Positions 33,791-42,944 of a stretch of DNA of 64,000 nt are shown piece by piece. How positions within the stretch are numbered: position 1 is the first letter of the stretch; every line of letters starts with the position of its first letter. Under the pieces are notes generated by a model, which made no database searches, was not told the DNA's origin, and saw nothing but the letters and a program-made list of their open reading frames with translations. Source of the stretch: Chrysaora quinquecirrha. Its lineage: Eukaryota > Cnidaria > Scyphozoa > Semaeostomeae > Pelagiidae. Both the position numbers and the translations under genes were made by a program. Where the stretch lies: assembly GCA_014526335.1 (NCBI GenBank), contig JACTAT010000012.1, positions 2,874,563 through 2,938,562 on the forward strand. The letters run 5' to 3'.

Positions 33791-34129
33791 TCCACTTCAA
33801 AATACTGTGTAACTTCTCTCTTTGATGCTCACAAAACCTGGACGTCTTACTTTTCATTTCATTTTTTCTTCATTTCATAATTTAACACCCTTCAAAGGAT
33901 CTAGTAGTATACTTACAAGTTTAGTATATCATAAAACATAAAGCTATTGCAGCGTATTAATTTATACTAATTGCATGATAGTACAGTTACTATAACTGTT
34001 GTAAGCTTATGTTATATAAGTTGCAATATGGCGATAAAATAACGAGCACGTCTATATAAAACTGAGTACACTAAGATTAAGACTAGACACATTTTGCTAA
34101 AGATATTAATCGTCTCTTTAATACTTCAT
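33791..34129. other. No feature seen
   Basis: AT-rich, no ORF of note; ends at the hAT target duplication at 34130. Confidence 0.4.
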
Positions 34130-34137
34130 TATTTAAT

Positions 34138-35510
34138 CAGAGGCAGACTGGCAACGAATATCCAGGGTTGCTACTTCCAGTAAAAGGGCCCGTACCTACA
34201 GTAGATTATTAATCATATACGTTGACTGCTGCTGACTCTTCCCTCAAAAAAATCCATCAGGATGCATTATCGTCTTCGTGAGAAATTCATTTGCAACAAC
34301 CCTACCGAGATATCGTAGCCAGCTGACTCGACCTTCTAAGTTAGCATAATCATTACTTTCGATGTAACAGAACTTTTTTGCAATACAGTACCAGAATACT
34401 TTGGGGCTTTTACCAATTGTAGGGTCGCTAGCACCAGTGGAGGGGCACAAATGAAAATCGGACACTTTTTTAGCAATGTGCGCCAAAGACGCAACTCCAT
34501 TAAGGGGTCCACAGGCGTGCTCCGCCAGAAAATTAGGAAAAATTGTCACTTAGAAACGCTCTAATGAACATTTTGAACATTTTGAGACCGCTAGAATACA
34601 ATTTTCGTCGCACTTAAATAAATTTCTGCCAATCCAAAAGGATCAACCTTATTTCTCATGATTTCTAGAATCTATTTACTGCCTGTTATTGAGACTCGTT
34701 GCTACTGCTACGTAAAAAACATACAATACATAAAAATTTCTTTCAACTCTAGGCAACAACCCACCTTTAAACATGATTCTGCCATAGGACAACATTTATA
34801 AGATCACCTAGAGTGTGCAGAAAATTACAACGAGGATTGTTTTCAAATAATTGGCAGGGCTAGATCCTCGTTTCGTCTCAGCGTTTGGAATCTGTCCACA
34901 TCAAAACCAAAAAGCCGGTTCTGTGTAGACAGAAAGAGTTCGCTTTCTCACTTGGACTCTTCAATTAATTTTCATTTTGCTTCCAGCCTAAAGCTGATTG
35001 ATGTTTAAAACACAATGCCAATTTAGCTCTTCTTTCTGATTGGTGCATTTTGATCTGCATCTGGGTAGAAGTTTTGCTTTAGTCTAAGTGTTTTTGGCCT
35101 GTTTCTGACGTTCATACTCTGAAGAGTGCCAGACAAAAAAGCTTTTAAGTATGCCCGATAATGTTTTCGCTGGTTATCACAATTATAAAAATCTCTATAG
35201 ATATTACACTTCCTGATCTGAGTTGCAAAATCTCTGTGTCATAAACAGCTGACCCTCTACTTAATGTAAGCCACAACCCTGGGTAGGGGTCAAAGCCGAG
35301 AAGTCGCAAACCTACAATAGGCCCCCCAAAGGCTGATGCAAGAAATTTGCGTTCAAATTCTCATCTTGTTTTCTATTAATTGTAATCTCTAGCAATAATG
35401 ATTCGTATGAATGATGGAAAGTTAATTTGTTGTAATTGATCAATTAAGGGCCCGGTAGCAAGAGGGCCCTGGTTGCGATCGCAACCTAGCATCCCTGCCA
35501 GTCCGCCCTG
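34138..35510. mobile_element. Non-autonomous hAT element, 1373 bp, perfect 8-bp target duplication
   Basis: The ends CAGAGGCAGACTGGC and (inverted) CAGGGCGGACTGGC are flanked by TATTTAAT on both sides (34130-34137 and 35511-35518). Inside there is no transposase; a 101-residue minus-strand frame (34244-34549) contains VFWYCIAKKFCYIE and lacks hAT motifs. The end sequence matches that of hAT copy A, which may be the autonomous partner. GGGCCC-rich palindromes near both ends (AAGGGCCC at 34185, GGGCCC at 35449 and 35464). Confidence 0.85.
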
Positions 35511-35674
35511 TATTTAATATATCATTGATTATAGTTATCTTCTCTCTTACCGTCATTTCTAATAGAGAGGTATGACTTATGTTTAACTGTCGTAAGAAAG
35601 TTTTTCTCTGTTGCTCGTTATTTTTACAGTCAAACAAGAAGTGTAGTTCGTCATCTATAGGTTTTCGATCCTTT

Positions 35675-36143
35675 CAGGCGTGGTCTTGCCCAGGGGGCAA
35701 ATGGGCGATCGCCCCCGGGCCCTCTAATAGATGAACATTACAGAACCCTTTCCATGAAAGTTCGAGAAGATAATTTCCATACACCTAACTACAGTATTAC
35801 AGTCATGAGTAGGGCCCCACAATGACCGATATCTACAGTTTTTGTGGGCGAATTCTATAAACGGATGAATATTACGTACAATCGTTTCGTGCTGTGCATC
35901 GTGTGACAGCCGTGACCACACGCAAAATTATTCTCCTTATCTAGCATAGCAAACACGATGGTTGAACCTTTGCCAATCATTATACATACTGTAACATTTA
36001 TACAGGTTTATTTAGAAATTCTAGGGTTTTCCTTCTCTTTTTCGTCGGTTTACTATTTCTTTCATTCCAATGATGAGGTGCTGAAATTGCTAAAATAGCC
36101 GTTTTAGAGGGTCTAGGAACTAAAATTTTCTTCTACGCCACTG
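35675..36143. mobile_element. Possible small hAT-like element
   Basis: The left end CAGGCGTGGTCTTGCCC and the right end, inverted, CAGTGGCGTAGAAGAAA look like hAT ends with the GCGTRG core. The flanking 8-mers GATCCTTT and GGCAGCAG do not match, so either one boundary is wrong or a recombination joined two copies. A CpG-rich palindromic stretch (GGGCGATCGCCC) lies at 35703. Confidence 0.35.
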
Positions 36144-36263
36144 GGCAGCAGTAGTCTTCCATCTTGAAAGTTGTAAGCGTTACTCGAAAAAGCGAAAAAA
36201 GTGCAAATGTATGTTCCTTAAATTGAAATACAAGCATATTTCCAATTCAGCACATCTATCAAT

Positions 36264-36600
36264 CTGTATATACTGAAATGGTTGTTGCCATGGAAACCGA
36301 TTCTGTAATAGTCTGCCTGGGAAGGCTGTGCGAGCTTTCGATGTGCAATTTTCTCTCGCTTCTGCCGCCGGTGGGGTAAGCAAGCCAAGTTTACTTTGTT
36401 TTTCCATCTCTGCTGTTATCTCTGAGGTAACTGGGGCTAACCCTTCTTTGATCTGCGTCATTGGTGCCTGTTTTAACCATTGCCCAATTGTTCTCCATAG
36501 GAGGATTATGCCGGAGTCACAATAAGGCACGGTAGCATGGTTGGTAAGGTGGCGTATTTCGTGAGCTTTAATGTTGAGTCGGTTCATTGACATCAAGTGG
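36264..36600 (+). repeat. SINE-like repeat with degraded tRNA-like segment
   Basis: CTGTATATACT, CATGGAAACC and GTTTTAACC-type words and the segment GGTAGCATGGTTGGTAAGG (A-box-like) match the repeats at 58076-58440 and 63223-63585 in the same order. The B box is lost here. The reading frame seen on the minus strand (36180-36596) is a by-product of the repeat. Confidence 0.6.
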
Positions 36601-36839
36601 TGCGGTCATGTTTTTTAGCACTCTGAAAATATGCTGAAAAGCTAAACAAACGAGGTGGCAAATGGAGAATATAGTCCAATTCGTTGAGGATGGGATACTT
36701 ATTGAATTAATTTGGAAAAGTGGTTCTGATAAAAATGAGAAAAGAATAGCCAAAGAACAAATATTAAAAAAAAAACGTTGGGAAATTATGCGTCGAATAT
36801 CAGTGGGATGAATGTAAGTTTTTGTTTAATAGCGCATTT
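36601..36839. other. No gene recognised
   Basis: AT-rich spacer between the SINE-like repeat and the PLE 3' region. Confidence 0.3.
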
Positions 36840-36884
36840 GCCAGAAATTGCAGAAGATAAACGACAACTTTTATTTTCGAAAAA

Positions 36885-36916
36885 GACATGTTTCGGATTA
36901 CTCAATCCATCTTCAG
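36885..36916 (-). ncRNA. Hammerhead-like motif in the PLE 3' region (main copy)
   Basis: On the minus strand CTGAAGA, a stem II of GGATT/AATCC with loop GAGT (one extra T before it), GAAAC and then ATGTC, in which AC/GT makes a two-pair stem III before the cleavage-site C. Stem I is weak by inspection. Hammerheads of this minimal form are established in PLE terminal repeats. Confidence 0.6.
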
Positions 36917-37073
36917 TTAATGAGAAATTAAAATAAAAACGTTGAATTTATTACAAAGCTAGGTAACAATAATAATTTAAAGAGGCAAAAGGGAAAATAT
37001 CTAAAAAGCCTAATTACAATTTAAGTGTAAAAAACAAAGAAAAAACAAAGAAAAACAAAAAATGCCGAAACTA

Positions 37074-38914
37074 TTATACTAAAGTCAAATTATAATGGTA
37101 AAGCTGCCTATTGAGAGAGGGCTTCTCCCAAGATATGTGTAAGGCTTCCTTGATTTTTAATTGAAAAGACGTGTGGGCGGTATCCAGAACTGTAAAAGAG
37201 TCCTCAGAGCAAAATTCACAACAACCAGGAGAGTCCTTAAAATGTTTAAGAATGTGTAAATTCTTATCTGTGACCAAATGCTCATGGATCCGTGTGAAAG
37301 ATGGCGGCTTGTTTCCCCGACATAAGATGCGTTACTGCATCCGGCACAAGAAAATTTGTAAACTACACGAGATCTGAGGCATTTGGGCACAGAATCCTTA
37401 ACCTTAAACAAATTACATAATTTAAAGGATGTGAAAACAAGTTTAATATCTAAATCAGAACAATAACGTTTAACAATATTCTTAATTTTATGCTTCGTGG
37501 CAAGAGAGAAACGCCAAATGTAAGGAAGCTTCAAATAGCTGGGGCTAGTGGTTTCCCTGTTAGATGAGACACTATTGGGAGAAGAATTAGAACCTGCTGT
37601 GCGTTTCTTATCGAGATATGATCGAATAACCTTTTCAATGATATAGGAAGGGTAAAGATTCTTATTAAAGATCTTAGTTAGTTCTTTTATATCTTTTCGG
37701 AAACCCCTTTCAGTGTTATTTATCTTATATGTACGATCAACAAGATTTCTAATAAGACCGATCTTGTAAGTAAATGCAGTAAAACTAAAAAAGTTGGTGA
37801 GGAGGCCCGTATATGTCTTCTTACGATAAACAGATGTTAAACTTGACCCTGAATTACTCTTACTAACAAGAACGTCCAGAAAAGGCAATTTATTATCAAC
37901 CTGTTTTTCCATGGTAAATTTGATGTTGTTGTGTTGTTTATTTATGAAATCAAAGAATAATAGCGCGTCCTGTTCGTTCTTAAAAAGGCAGAACGTGTCC
38001 TCAACGTAACGACGGTAAAATAAAATATCCGAATCCGTGTAAGAACTGACCCAAATCTTTTCATGGTGACCCATGAAAAGGTTAGCCAAAGCTGGGGCAA
38101 GTGGCGATCCCATGGCAACTCCATCGACCTGGTCATAGCAATTACCATTAAATAAAAAATGGGTTTGTGCCGTGGCAAAGGAAAATAACTTCTTGAGATC
38201 TTCGTTGCTAATTTTGAAATCTGGGTAGGCCTTAAAAATGTAATCAACAGCTAGCTGGATACATTCTTCTAATGGAATATTTGTAAAAAGACTTTCTACG
38301 TCAAAAGAAACCATGAAATTATCATAGGTGCTTAAATTATTAACCTCTTCGACAAATGAAAACGTATCCTTGACACAATAATCTTTGGGAATGACCAGAT
38401 CTAGTAAGGAACATAAATACTTAGCTAAAGCATAATTGTAGGTTTGAACTGACGAAACTATAGGACGAAAAGGGGGTGGTGCATTGGGAGAACGAGCCTT
38501 ATGCATCTTGGGTAAACCATATATTCTACCAGGCTGTGAACCAGATGGATAGACCTTATCGTAAATTTCATTATCAATAACACCTTTCTTTTTTAACGAC
38601 CTAAGAAAACGCTGTAACTTACCTTCACGCATTATCGTGGGATCTTCGCCTAGCCTTTGAAATTTAGATGCATCTTCAATTATTCTAAGAATACCTTGAT
38701 CATATACACTCTTGTCTAGGACTACTAGTCTGTTACCTTTGTCGGGCTTTAAGACTACAATATTTTTGTTTTTACTAAGATTTTTCAGAATACGAAACCT
38801 TTTAAGATCTTTAGATGAAGGACGATAAGACGAGATATAAGTTTTTGCTACGTGGGCTAAATCAGTCTTTAGTTTACCTGAATCTTCTTTATTTCTGAGT
38901 TTGTTGATCATCAC
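37074..38914 (-). pseudogene. PLE reverse transcriptase with GIY-YIG domain
   Basis: The 585-residue frame starts at 38914. RT blocks in order: IVVLKPDKGNRLVVLDKSVY, SQPGRIYGLPKMHKARSPNA, FRPIVSSVQTYNYALAKYL, NFMVSFDVESLFTNIPLEE (first Asp, motif A), DGVAMGSPLAPALANLFM, then ILFYRRYVEDTFCLF, where the catalytic pair is ED instead of DD (Glu codon at 38000-38002), and NKLPFLDVLVSK. After a linker, RVVYKFSCAGCSNASYVGET is the GIY-YIG nuclease core. A frameshift near 37290 moves the C-terminus into the frame 37277-37074 (VTDKNLHILKHFKDSPGC). Such elements prime RT at GIY-YIG nicks. The long frame argues for recent origin, the ED change and shift for inactivity. Confidence 0.85.
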
Positions 38915-38935
38915 ACCTTGTTTTCACATCCTTTA

Positions 38936-39285
38936 AATTACGTAATTTGTTTAAGGTTAAGGATTCTGTGCCCAAATGCCTCAGATCTCCTGTAGTTTAC
39001 AAATTTTCTTGTGCCGCATGCAGTAACGCATCTTATGTCGGGGAAAAAAGCCGCCATCTTTCTACATGGATCCGTGAGCATTTGGTCACAGATAAGAATT
39101 CACACATTCTTAAACATTTTAAGGACTCTCCTGGTTGTCGTGAATTTTGCTCTGAGGACTCTTTTACAGTTCTGGATACCGCCCACACGTCTTTTCAATT
39201 AAAAATCAAGGAAGCCTTACACATATCTTGGGAGAAGCCCTCTCTCAATAGGCAGCTTTACCATTATAATTTGACTTTAGTATAA
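38936..39285 (+). pseudogene. Inverted partial PLE copy: GIY-YIG domain
   Basis: The 112-residue frame (from 38947) carries VVYKFSCAACSNASYVGEKS, RHLSTWIREHLVTDKNSHIL and KHFKDSPGC and continues to the stop at 39285 without the frameshift seen in the main copy. It starts abruptly at the linker before the domain, so it is a 5'-truncated copy. It preserves the sequence that shows where the main copy has shifted. Confidence 0.8.
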
Positions 39286-39437
39286 TAGTTTCGGCATTTT
39301 TTTTTCTTTGTTTTTTTTTGTTTTTTACACTTTAATTGTAATTAGGTTTTTTAGATCTTTTCCCCTTTGCCTCTTTAAATTATTATTGTAACCTAGCTTT
39401 TAATAAATTCAACGTTTTTATTTTAATTTCTCATTAA

Positions 39438-39469
39438 CTGAAGATGTATTGAGTAATCCAAAACATGTC
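39438..39469 (+). ncRNA. Degraded hammerhead-like motif (inverted PLE copy)
   Basis: Same layout as 36885-36916, but the conserved GAAAC reads AAAAC and stem II is broken (GTATT/AATCC). It would be inactive. Confidence 0.6.
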
Positions 39470-39510
39470 TTTTTCGAAAATAAAAGTTGTCGTTTTTCTT
39501 CTGCAATGTA

Positions 39511-40338
39511 AGTTTTCTGCCTCAATTATTGCAACTTTTCTACCCGATTTTTTAGACTATGATCAGATAAAAGGAGGATTCAAATTCTTTTTCTTAAGAA
39601 AGAATTATAAATTAGAAGAAATAGAAGATAATTTAACAATATCAAAGTGTACTACTTCAGAGTTAAAGCTACGCATTCAAATATGTGCAGCAAAAAGGAA
39701 AATCATTTACAGGGGAACAAAGATCATTAATTGAAATTCATCTCATATTATCATGACATCTTACAGTATATTGATAAAGAAAATGGCCAACCATCCCATG
39801 TTAGTTTAGTAAACTTGACATAAACTTAAACACGGAACAACCTATCATCAACAAGCCAATTCCTGCCGAGGTTGAACTTCAAATCATTATTGAAAACACC
39901 AACGGCATGCCGAGCACAAATCAGACTACAAATACACTTTTGGGTGGCGGATTCAACCACCCCATATACGCCACCCTTGACATTTTTTTGATTGCATGCA
40001 CGTTGAACATAAACACAATTTGAGCAGTTGTTTTTAAATTTTGTGACTTTTAGTATAATGTACGATATGTAATAGACACAAAATCTCCTCATTTTCATTA
40101 TTTTTCAGCATCTTGCCACTGTAACGGTTTTGTCCAAGGGTACTAAAATATTTAAAGACATCCAGTGTCATCCGACTCCAGAGTGAGTTGAAATTTGACA
40201 TTGGAGATGGGTATGCAGAAAAAACTTTTCGACTTCATAATTTTATACAGCGAAGTACTGAGGGTGTCACGAAATTCTCCACCCGAAGGTCTGAGTAAGT
40301 TTTTCAAACCCGATCCAAAAATAAAGAAATAAAGAAAT
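39511..40338. other. No gene recognised; holds the left inversion breakpoint
   Basis: A plus-strand frame 39465-39734 (FLPDFLDYDQIKGGFKFFFL) and a minus-strand Cys-containing frame 39826-40098 have no recognised motif. Part of the hAT copy B intron must lie left of 40351, and somewhere here it meets the flank of the inverted block. Confidence 0.4.
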
Positions 40339-40355
40339 CTAGAGTTTCATCTTAC

Positions 40356-40578
40356 CAAGTGTTCCAAAACATCTGCAGTAAAAACAGAATGCTGCGTCCT
40401 TTACAACAGAATATTCCAGCCAGGCGAATTCGTCATACCAACGAGACTGAAACTTGTATTCGCGTTTTCCAATGACTGATCTTGGATATTCTATGATTGG
40501 CTTTATAGGCCCGGCGTTTACAACTAATTTTCGAGATGATTCATTCACAATTTCAGCTGAAGGATCGCGTAGATCCAT
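40356..40578 (-). pseudogene. hAT copy B transposase, exon 1 (inverted)
   Basis: ATG at 40578; MDLRDPSAEIVNESSRKLV, then KREYKFQSRWYDEFAWLEYS and AAFCFYCRCFG, the TTF-type zinc-finger start of hAT transposases. The exon ends with a GTAAGA donor (40355-40350) after one base of a codon. The remaining transposase is on the opposite strand from 42945, and its acceptor supplies the missing two bases in the right phase. It lies inside the inverted block 40.3-42.9 kb. Confidence 0.75.
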
Positions 40579-40589
40579 ACTTGATACGA

Positions 40590-41118
40590 TGATTACAATT
40601 CACTTTTATTCTTCAAAAAACCTTAATTCTTAAACTGCGTTGCGATGTGATCAGCAGATGCACAGACGAGAAATTTCGCAAAATATCTAGCAATAGCAAT
40701 AGAAATGAAATCTCAATTCTCAGGAAATCAGTGCGTGGTTAAATCATGACAGATTTGTGATACTTTACAAAGTCATAATTATTACAGGAAATGAATTACA
40801 AACAAATGGACTCATTATCAGGAAATGAATAGCAAACAAGATGTCAAATCAATGTGCTCATAATAGTCATAGAAATTGAAACTACGTAATAAAACTACTC
40901 AGTAATACAATAGAGAAAATCACATCATGGATAAACATAATTCAAAGTCTCCTTCTCAGCGACCAAAGCTGCACACCCAGATTTTTTGAGTGGATGAAAA
41001 TCACCCTCCCTCCCCAATTTTTTCAACGGATTTCGAAAAATTGGAAAATTGATCTTTGGAAAGACTGGGGTGGACATGTCCACCCAGTCCACCCCGTGGC
41101 GACGCCACTGCAGCTTGC
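40590..41118 (-). mobile_element. hAT copy B 5' end, terminal repeat and target duplication (inverted)
   Basis: Read on the minus strand the element starts CAGTGGCGTCGCCA at 41110, matching 13 of 14 bases of the other end (CAGGGGCGTCGCCA at 45423), and GGGGTGGAC follows in both. The 8 bases beyond (41111-41118, CAGCTTGC) are the reverse complement of GCAAGCTG found after the other end at 45424-45431. 41119 onwards belongs to the LINE into which the element had inserted. Confidence 0.8.
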
Positions 41119-41338
41119 GCCATTAAGAGAGAAACAAGTTAGGTTACCCTCAGTGTCACCAAATGTCCTCCATCAAGTCTCCAAAGATTTGTAGATTTAC
41201 ATAGGTTAACCAGATTTCGTCCATGGTATTTCGTTCACTCAAGTCACAGTTGTATCTTTTAATAAAATTTCCTAAGCTTGAAATGACCGATTCAGCATCA
41301 GATGAATGTTTAGCATCAGAATTTAGCCAAATGTAATA
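41119..41338 (-). pseudogene. LINE-B endonuclease, upstream piece (inverted)
   Basis: On the minus strand KRYNCDLSERNTMDE, NLCKSTNLWRL and, after frame changes, RTFGDTEGNLTCFSLNGA lie in the order of an APE-type LINE endonuclease. The last codons, GCA AGC TG, are the hAT target site; at 45424 the same bases continue as ASCVDYGIAS in the same frame. This is therefore the missing upstream half of the LINE at 45.4-48.0 kb. It is cut at its other side by the CR1-like copy at 41339. Confidence 0.7.
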
Positions 41339-41428
41339 TAATAATAATAAATAATTTATTTAAAGCTGGCAGAGAAAATAGCGTTAGCTAATTAAGGCCA
41401 ACCATGCAGATTTCAAAGTCTAATTACA

Positions 41429-41970
41429 TTACATAAACCCTTGAATTGGAATAAAATGTTTACACAATTTACAGCTGCAGTCAAAATTTCTGATAGATTT
41501 AATATTTCTTTTAAAGGCCTCCAATGATTGGGACTCTTTAATTTCTCTTGGCAGAGTCTGCCATAATTTTTGACCTACAAACCTGATAGTATCAATGCCA
41601 TAAAAATTCGTCCTCGCGTTAGGCAAAGCAAGATTATTACTGCCGCGAAGATTATATGTCACATTTTGGTAACAAATACTTCTGTCATAAAAGCCGGATT
41701 CAAGTTGTTTACGGTTTTATAAATCTCAGTTAGGAGCAGCTGTAGATTCCTCTGATGAACAGATACTGAGTTAGTTTTAATCAATAATTCCTCAAAAGTG
41801 GAACTACTATCTTTGTGTATGATTCTCAGGGCTCTTTCATGGATCTTGTTGATCTTATTATTTGATTTTCTATCATGAAACATCCACACAAGTGGACAAT
41901 AACTGAAATGTGACATTACAAAAGAGTTCATTGTTAGTTCTAGCTGTGGTTTATCCATATATTTTGACAC
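41429..41970 (-). pseudogene. CR1-like ORF2 C-terminal module
   Basis: Minus-strand frames 41970-41659 and 41662-41429 read SHFSYCPLVWMFHDRKSN, INKIHERALRIIHKDSS and, after a small shift, FYGIDTIRFVGQKLWQTLP and CSCKLCKHFIPI. This matches the module at 567-1100, including the C-x-C-x2-C end. It is cut on the upstream side by the internal deletion. Confidence 0.8.
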
Positions 41971-42162
41971 TCATGCCAACGCATGCAGCTTTTGGCTTGC
42001 CTTCTTACAAAGATCTGCAACATGATATTTAGAATTCGGTATTTAATCGAGTGTCACTCGAGATCACACACCCGTGTAACAAGTGATGCCTCTTCGACGC
42101 TTTTGTGATTTCTTCGTCCTTCTCGGCAAAGCAAAACTAACCATATTTTGCCAGTCTCATTA

Positions 42163-42417
42163 TCAAGGTATTCTTTCGCTTTTATCTCGTGCTGTTTGCT
42201 CTGATTCACTGATCTCTTGGAGTAAACTTCTGAGAGTATTACTTACTTCGATTTCTTCAATTGCAAGGCCTTGCTTTTTGAGGTATTGGTGAATGGATGT
42301 TGAATCTGGCCTTGAATTCTTTTCTCTTATGCTGTTTATTGCTTTGGTAACGCTTGTAAAATCAACTTTTGCCAAACTTATTTCTTCACTGCTGCTCAAG
42401 TCAAGTCCACACGCCAT
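42163..42417 (-). pseudogene. CR1-like ORF1 N-terminal module
   Basis: ATG at 42417 opens an 84-residue acidic helical frame (VDFTSVTKAINSIREKNSRP, HQYLKKQGLAIEEIEVSNTL). Its shape, helices then a short I-x-E-V turn, is like the first 80 residues of ORF1 at 4703-4987. No similarity beyond that can be shown without alignment. A winged-helix fold is plausible. Confidence 0.45.
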
Positions 42418-42459
42418 TACGCCAAAATGTGAAGACTATTTGAAGTGGAGATGTGAAGA

Positions 42460-42887
42460 CTATTGGACTCTTTCTGACACTGGTAGGCCGAGCGCGGAAT
42501 AATACTGGACCTTAGCGTCAGGATATTTTCCAACTACCATTTTAAGAGTAGACTTGAGGAGGTCCTGGAATTCAGTAGGTTGCAATGTTTCAATGTCGTT
42601 GGTTCCCAGGTGGAGGAGGATTTTTTTGCATTTGGTATATCCATGTTCTGTAAAGTTTCGGGTAGCTTCTGAAGAGTTGGGCAACGCACTTTGGCAATCG
42701 GAATTGGAAACTGTTTAGCTGAAATGAACTTTATGTTAGAATCACCAATTAAAATGTCTTCTTGCATGAATGACCTTTTTTCAGATTTGTTGTTTTCACT
42801 TGGTGATGTTTTTACTTTGTTTGCATAGTTGTTGTAATGGAAACCAAACCAGTTATAAAAACTTTTGTCAAATTTTCTTTCATCCAA
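42460..42887 (-). pseudogene. SGNH-hydrolase-like fragment (LINE ORF1)
   Basis: Two overlapping frames read one domain: FMQEDILIGDSNIKFISAKQ (the GDS nucleophile block) in 42887-42534, then CKKILLHLGTNDIETLQP (the GTND block) in 42684-42460, with a frameshift near 42670. The C-terminal D-x-x-H block is absent. It probably belongs to another CR1/L2 ORF1, 3'-truncated at the start of the internally deleted copy; a host esterase is less likely. Confidence 0.65.
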
Positions 42888-42944
42888 TCCTTTGTATTTG
42901 AAAGTTAAAAGGGAACTAATATTCCATTCTATTTCGCATTACAG

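Larger units (their letters stand above)
36840..39510. mobile_element. Penelope-like element with inverted partial copy joined at its 5' side
   Basis: A minus-strand PLE (38914 to about 36840) abuts a plus-strand copy of its own last ~575 bases (38936-39510). The two 3' regions, including hammerhead-like motifs and the GIY-YIG coding, form inverted repeats around the RT. Terminal partial copies, often inverted, are a known trait of Penelope-like insertions. The two arms differ by scattered substitutions and indels, so both have aged. Confidence 0.75.
41339..42430 (-). mobile_element. CR1-like LINE copy with large internal deletion
   Basis: It contains an ORF1 N-terminal module, then directly the ORF2 C-terminal module, a 3' UTR and a TAT-repeat tail (41339-41352). 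All of SGNH, endonuclease and RT is missing. Its 3' UTR (AATTTATTTAAAG...GCTAATTAAGGCC on the plus strand) matches that of the full LINE at 412-500. Confidence 0.7.

Noticed and set aside
35675..36143. Second complete short hAT element
   Set aside because: The ends look right but the flanking 8-mers differ, so it stays only a low-confidence candidate.
36180..36596. 138-residue minus-strand frame as a gene
   Set aside because: The DNA matches the SINE-like repeat at 58076 and 63223, where no frame is kept.
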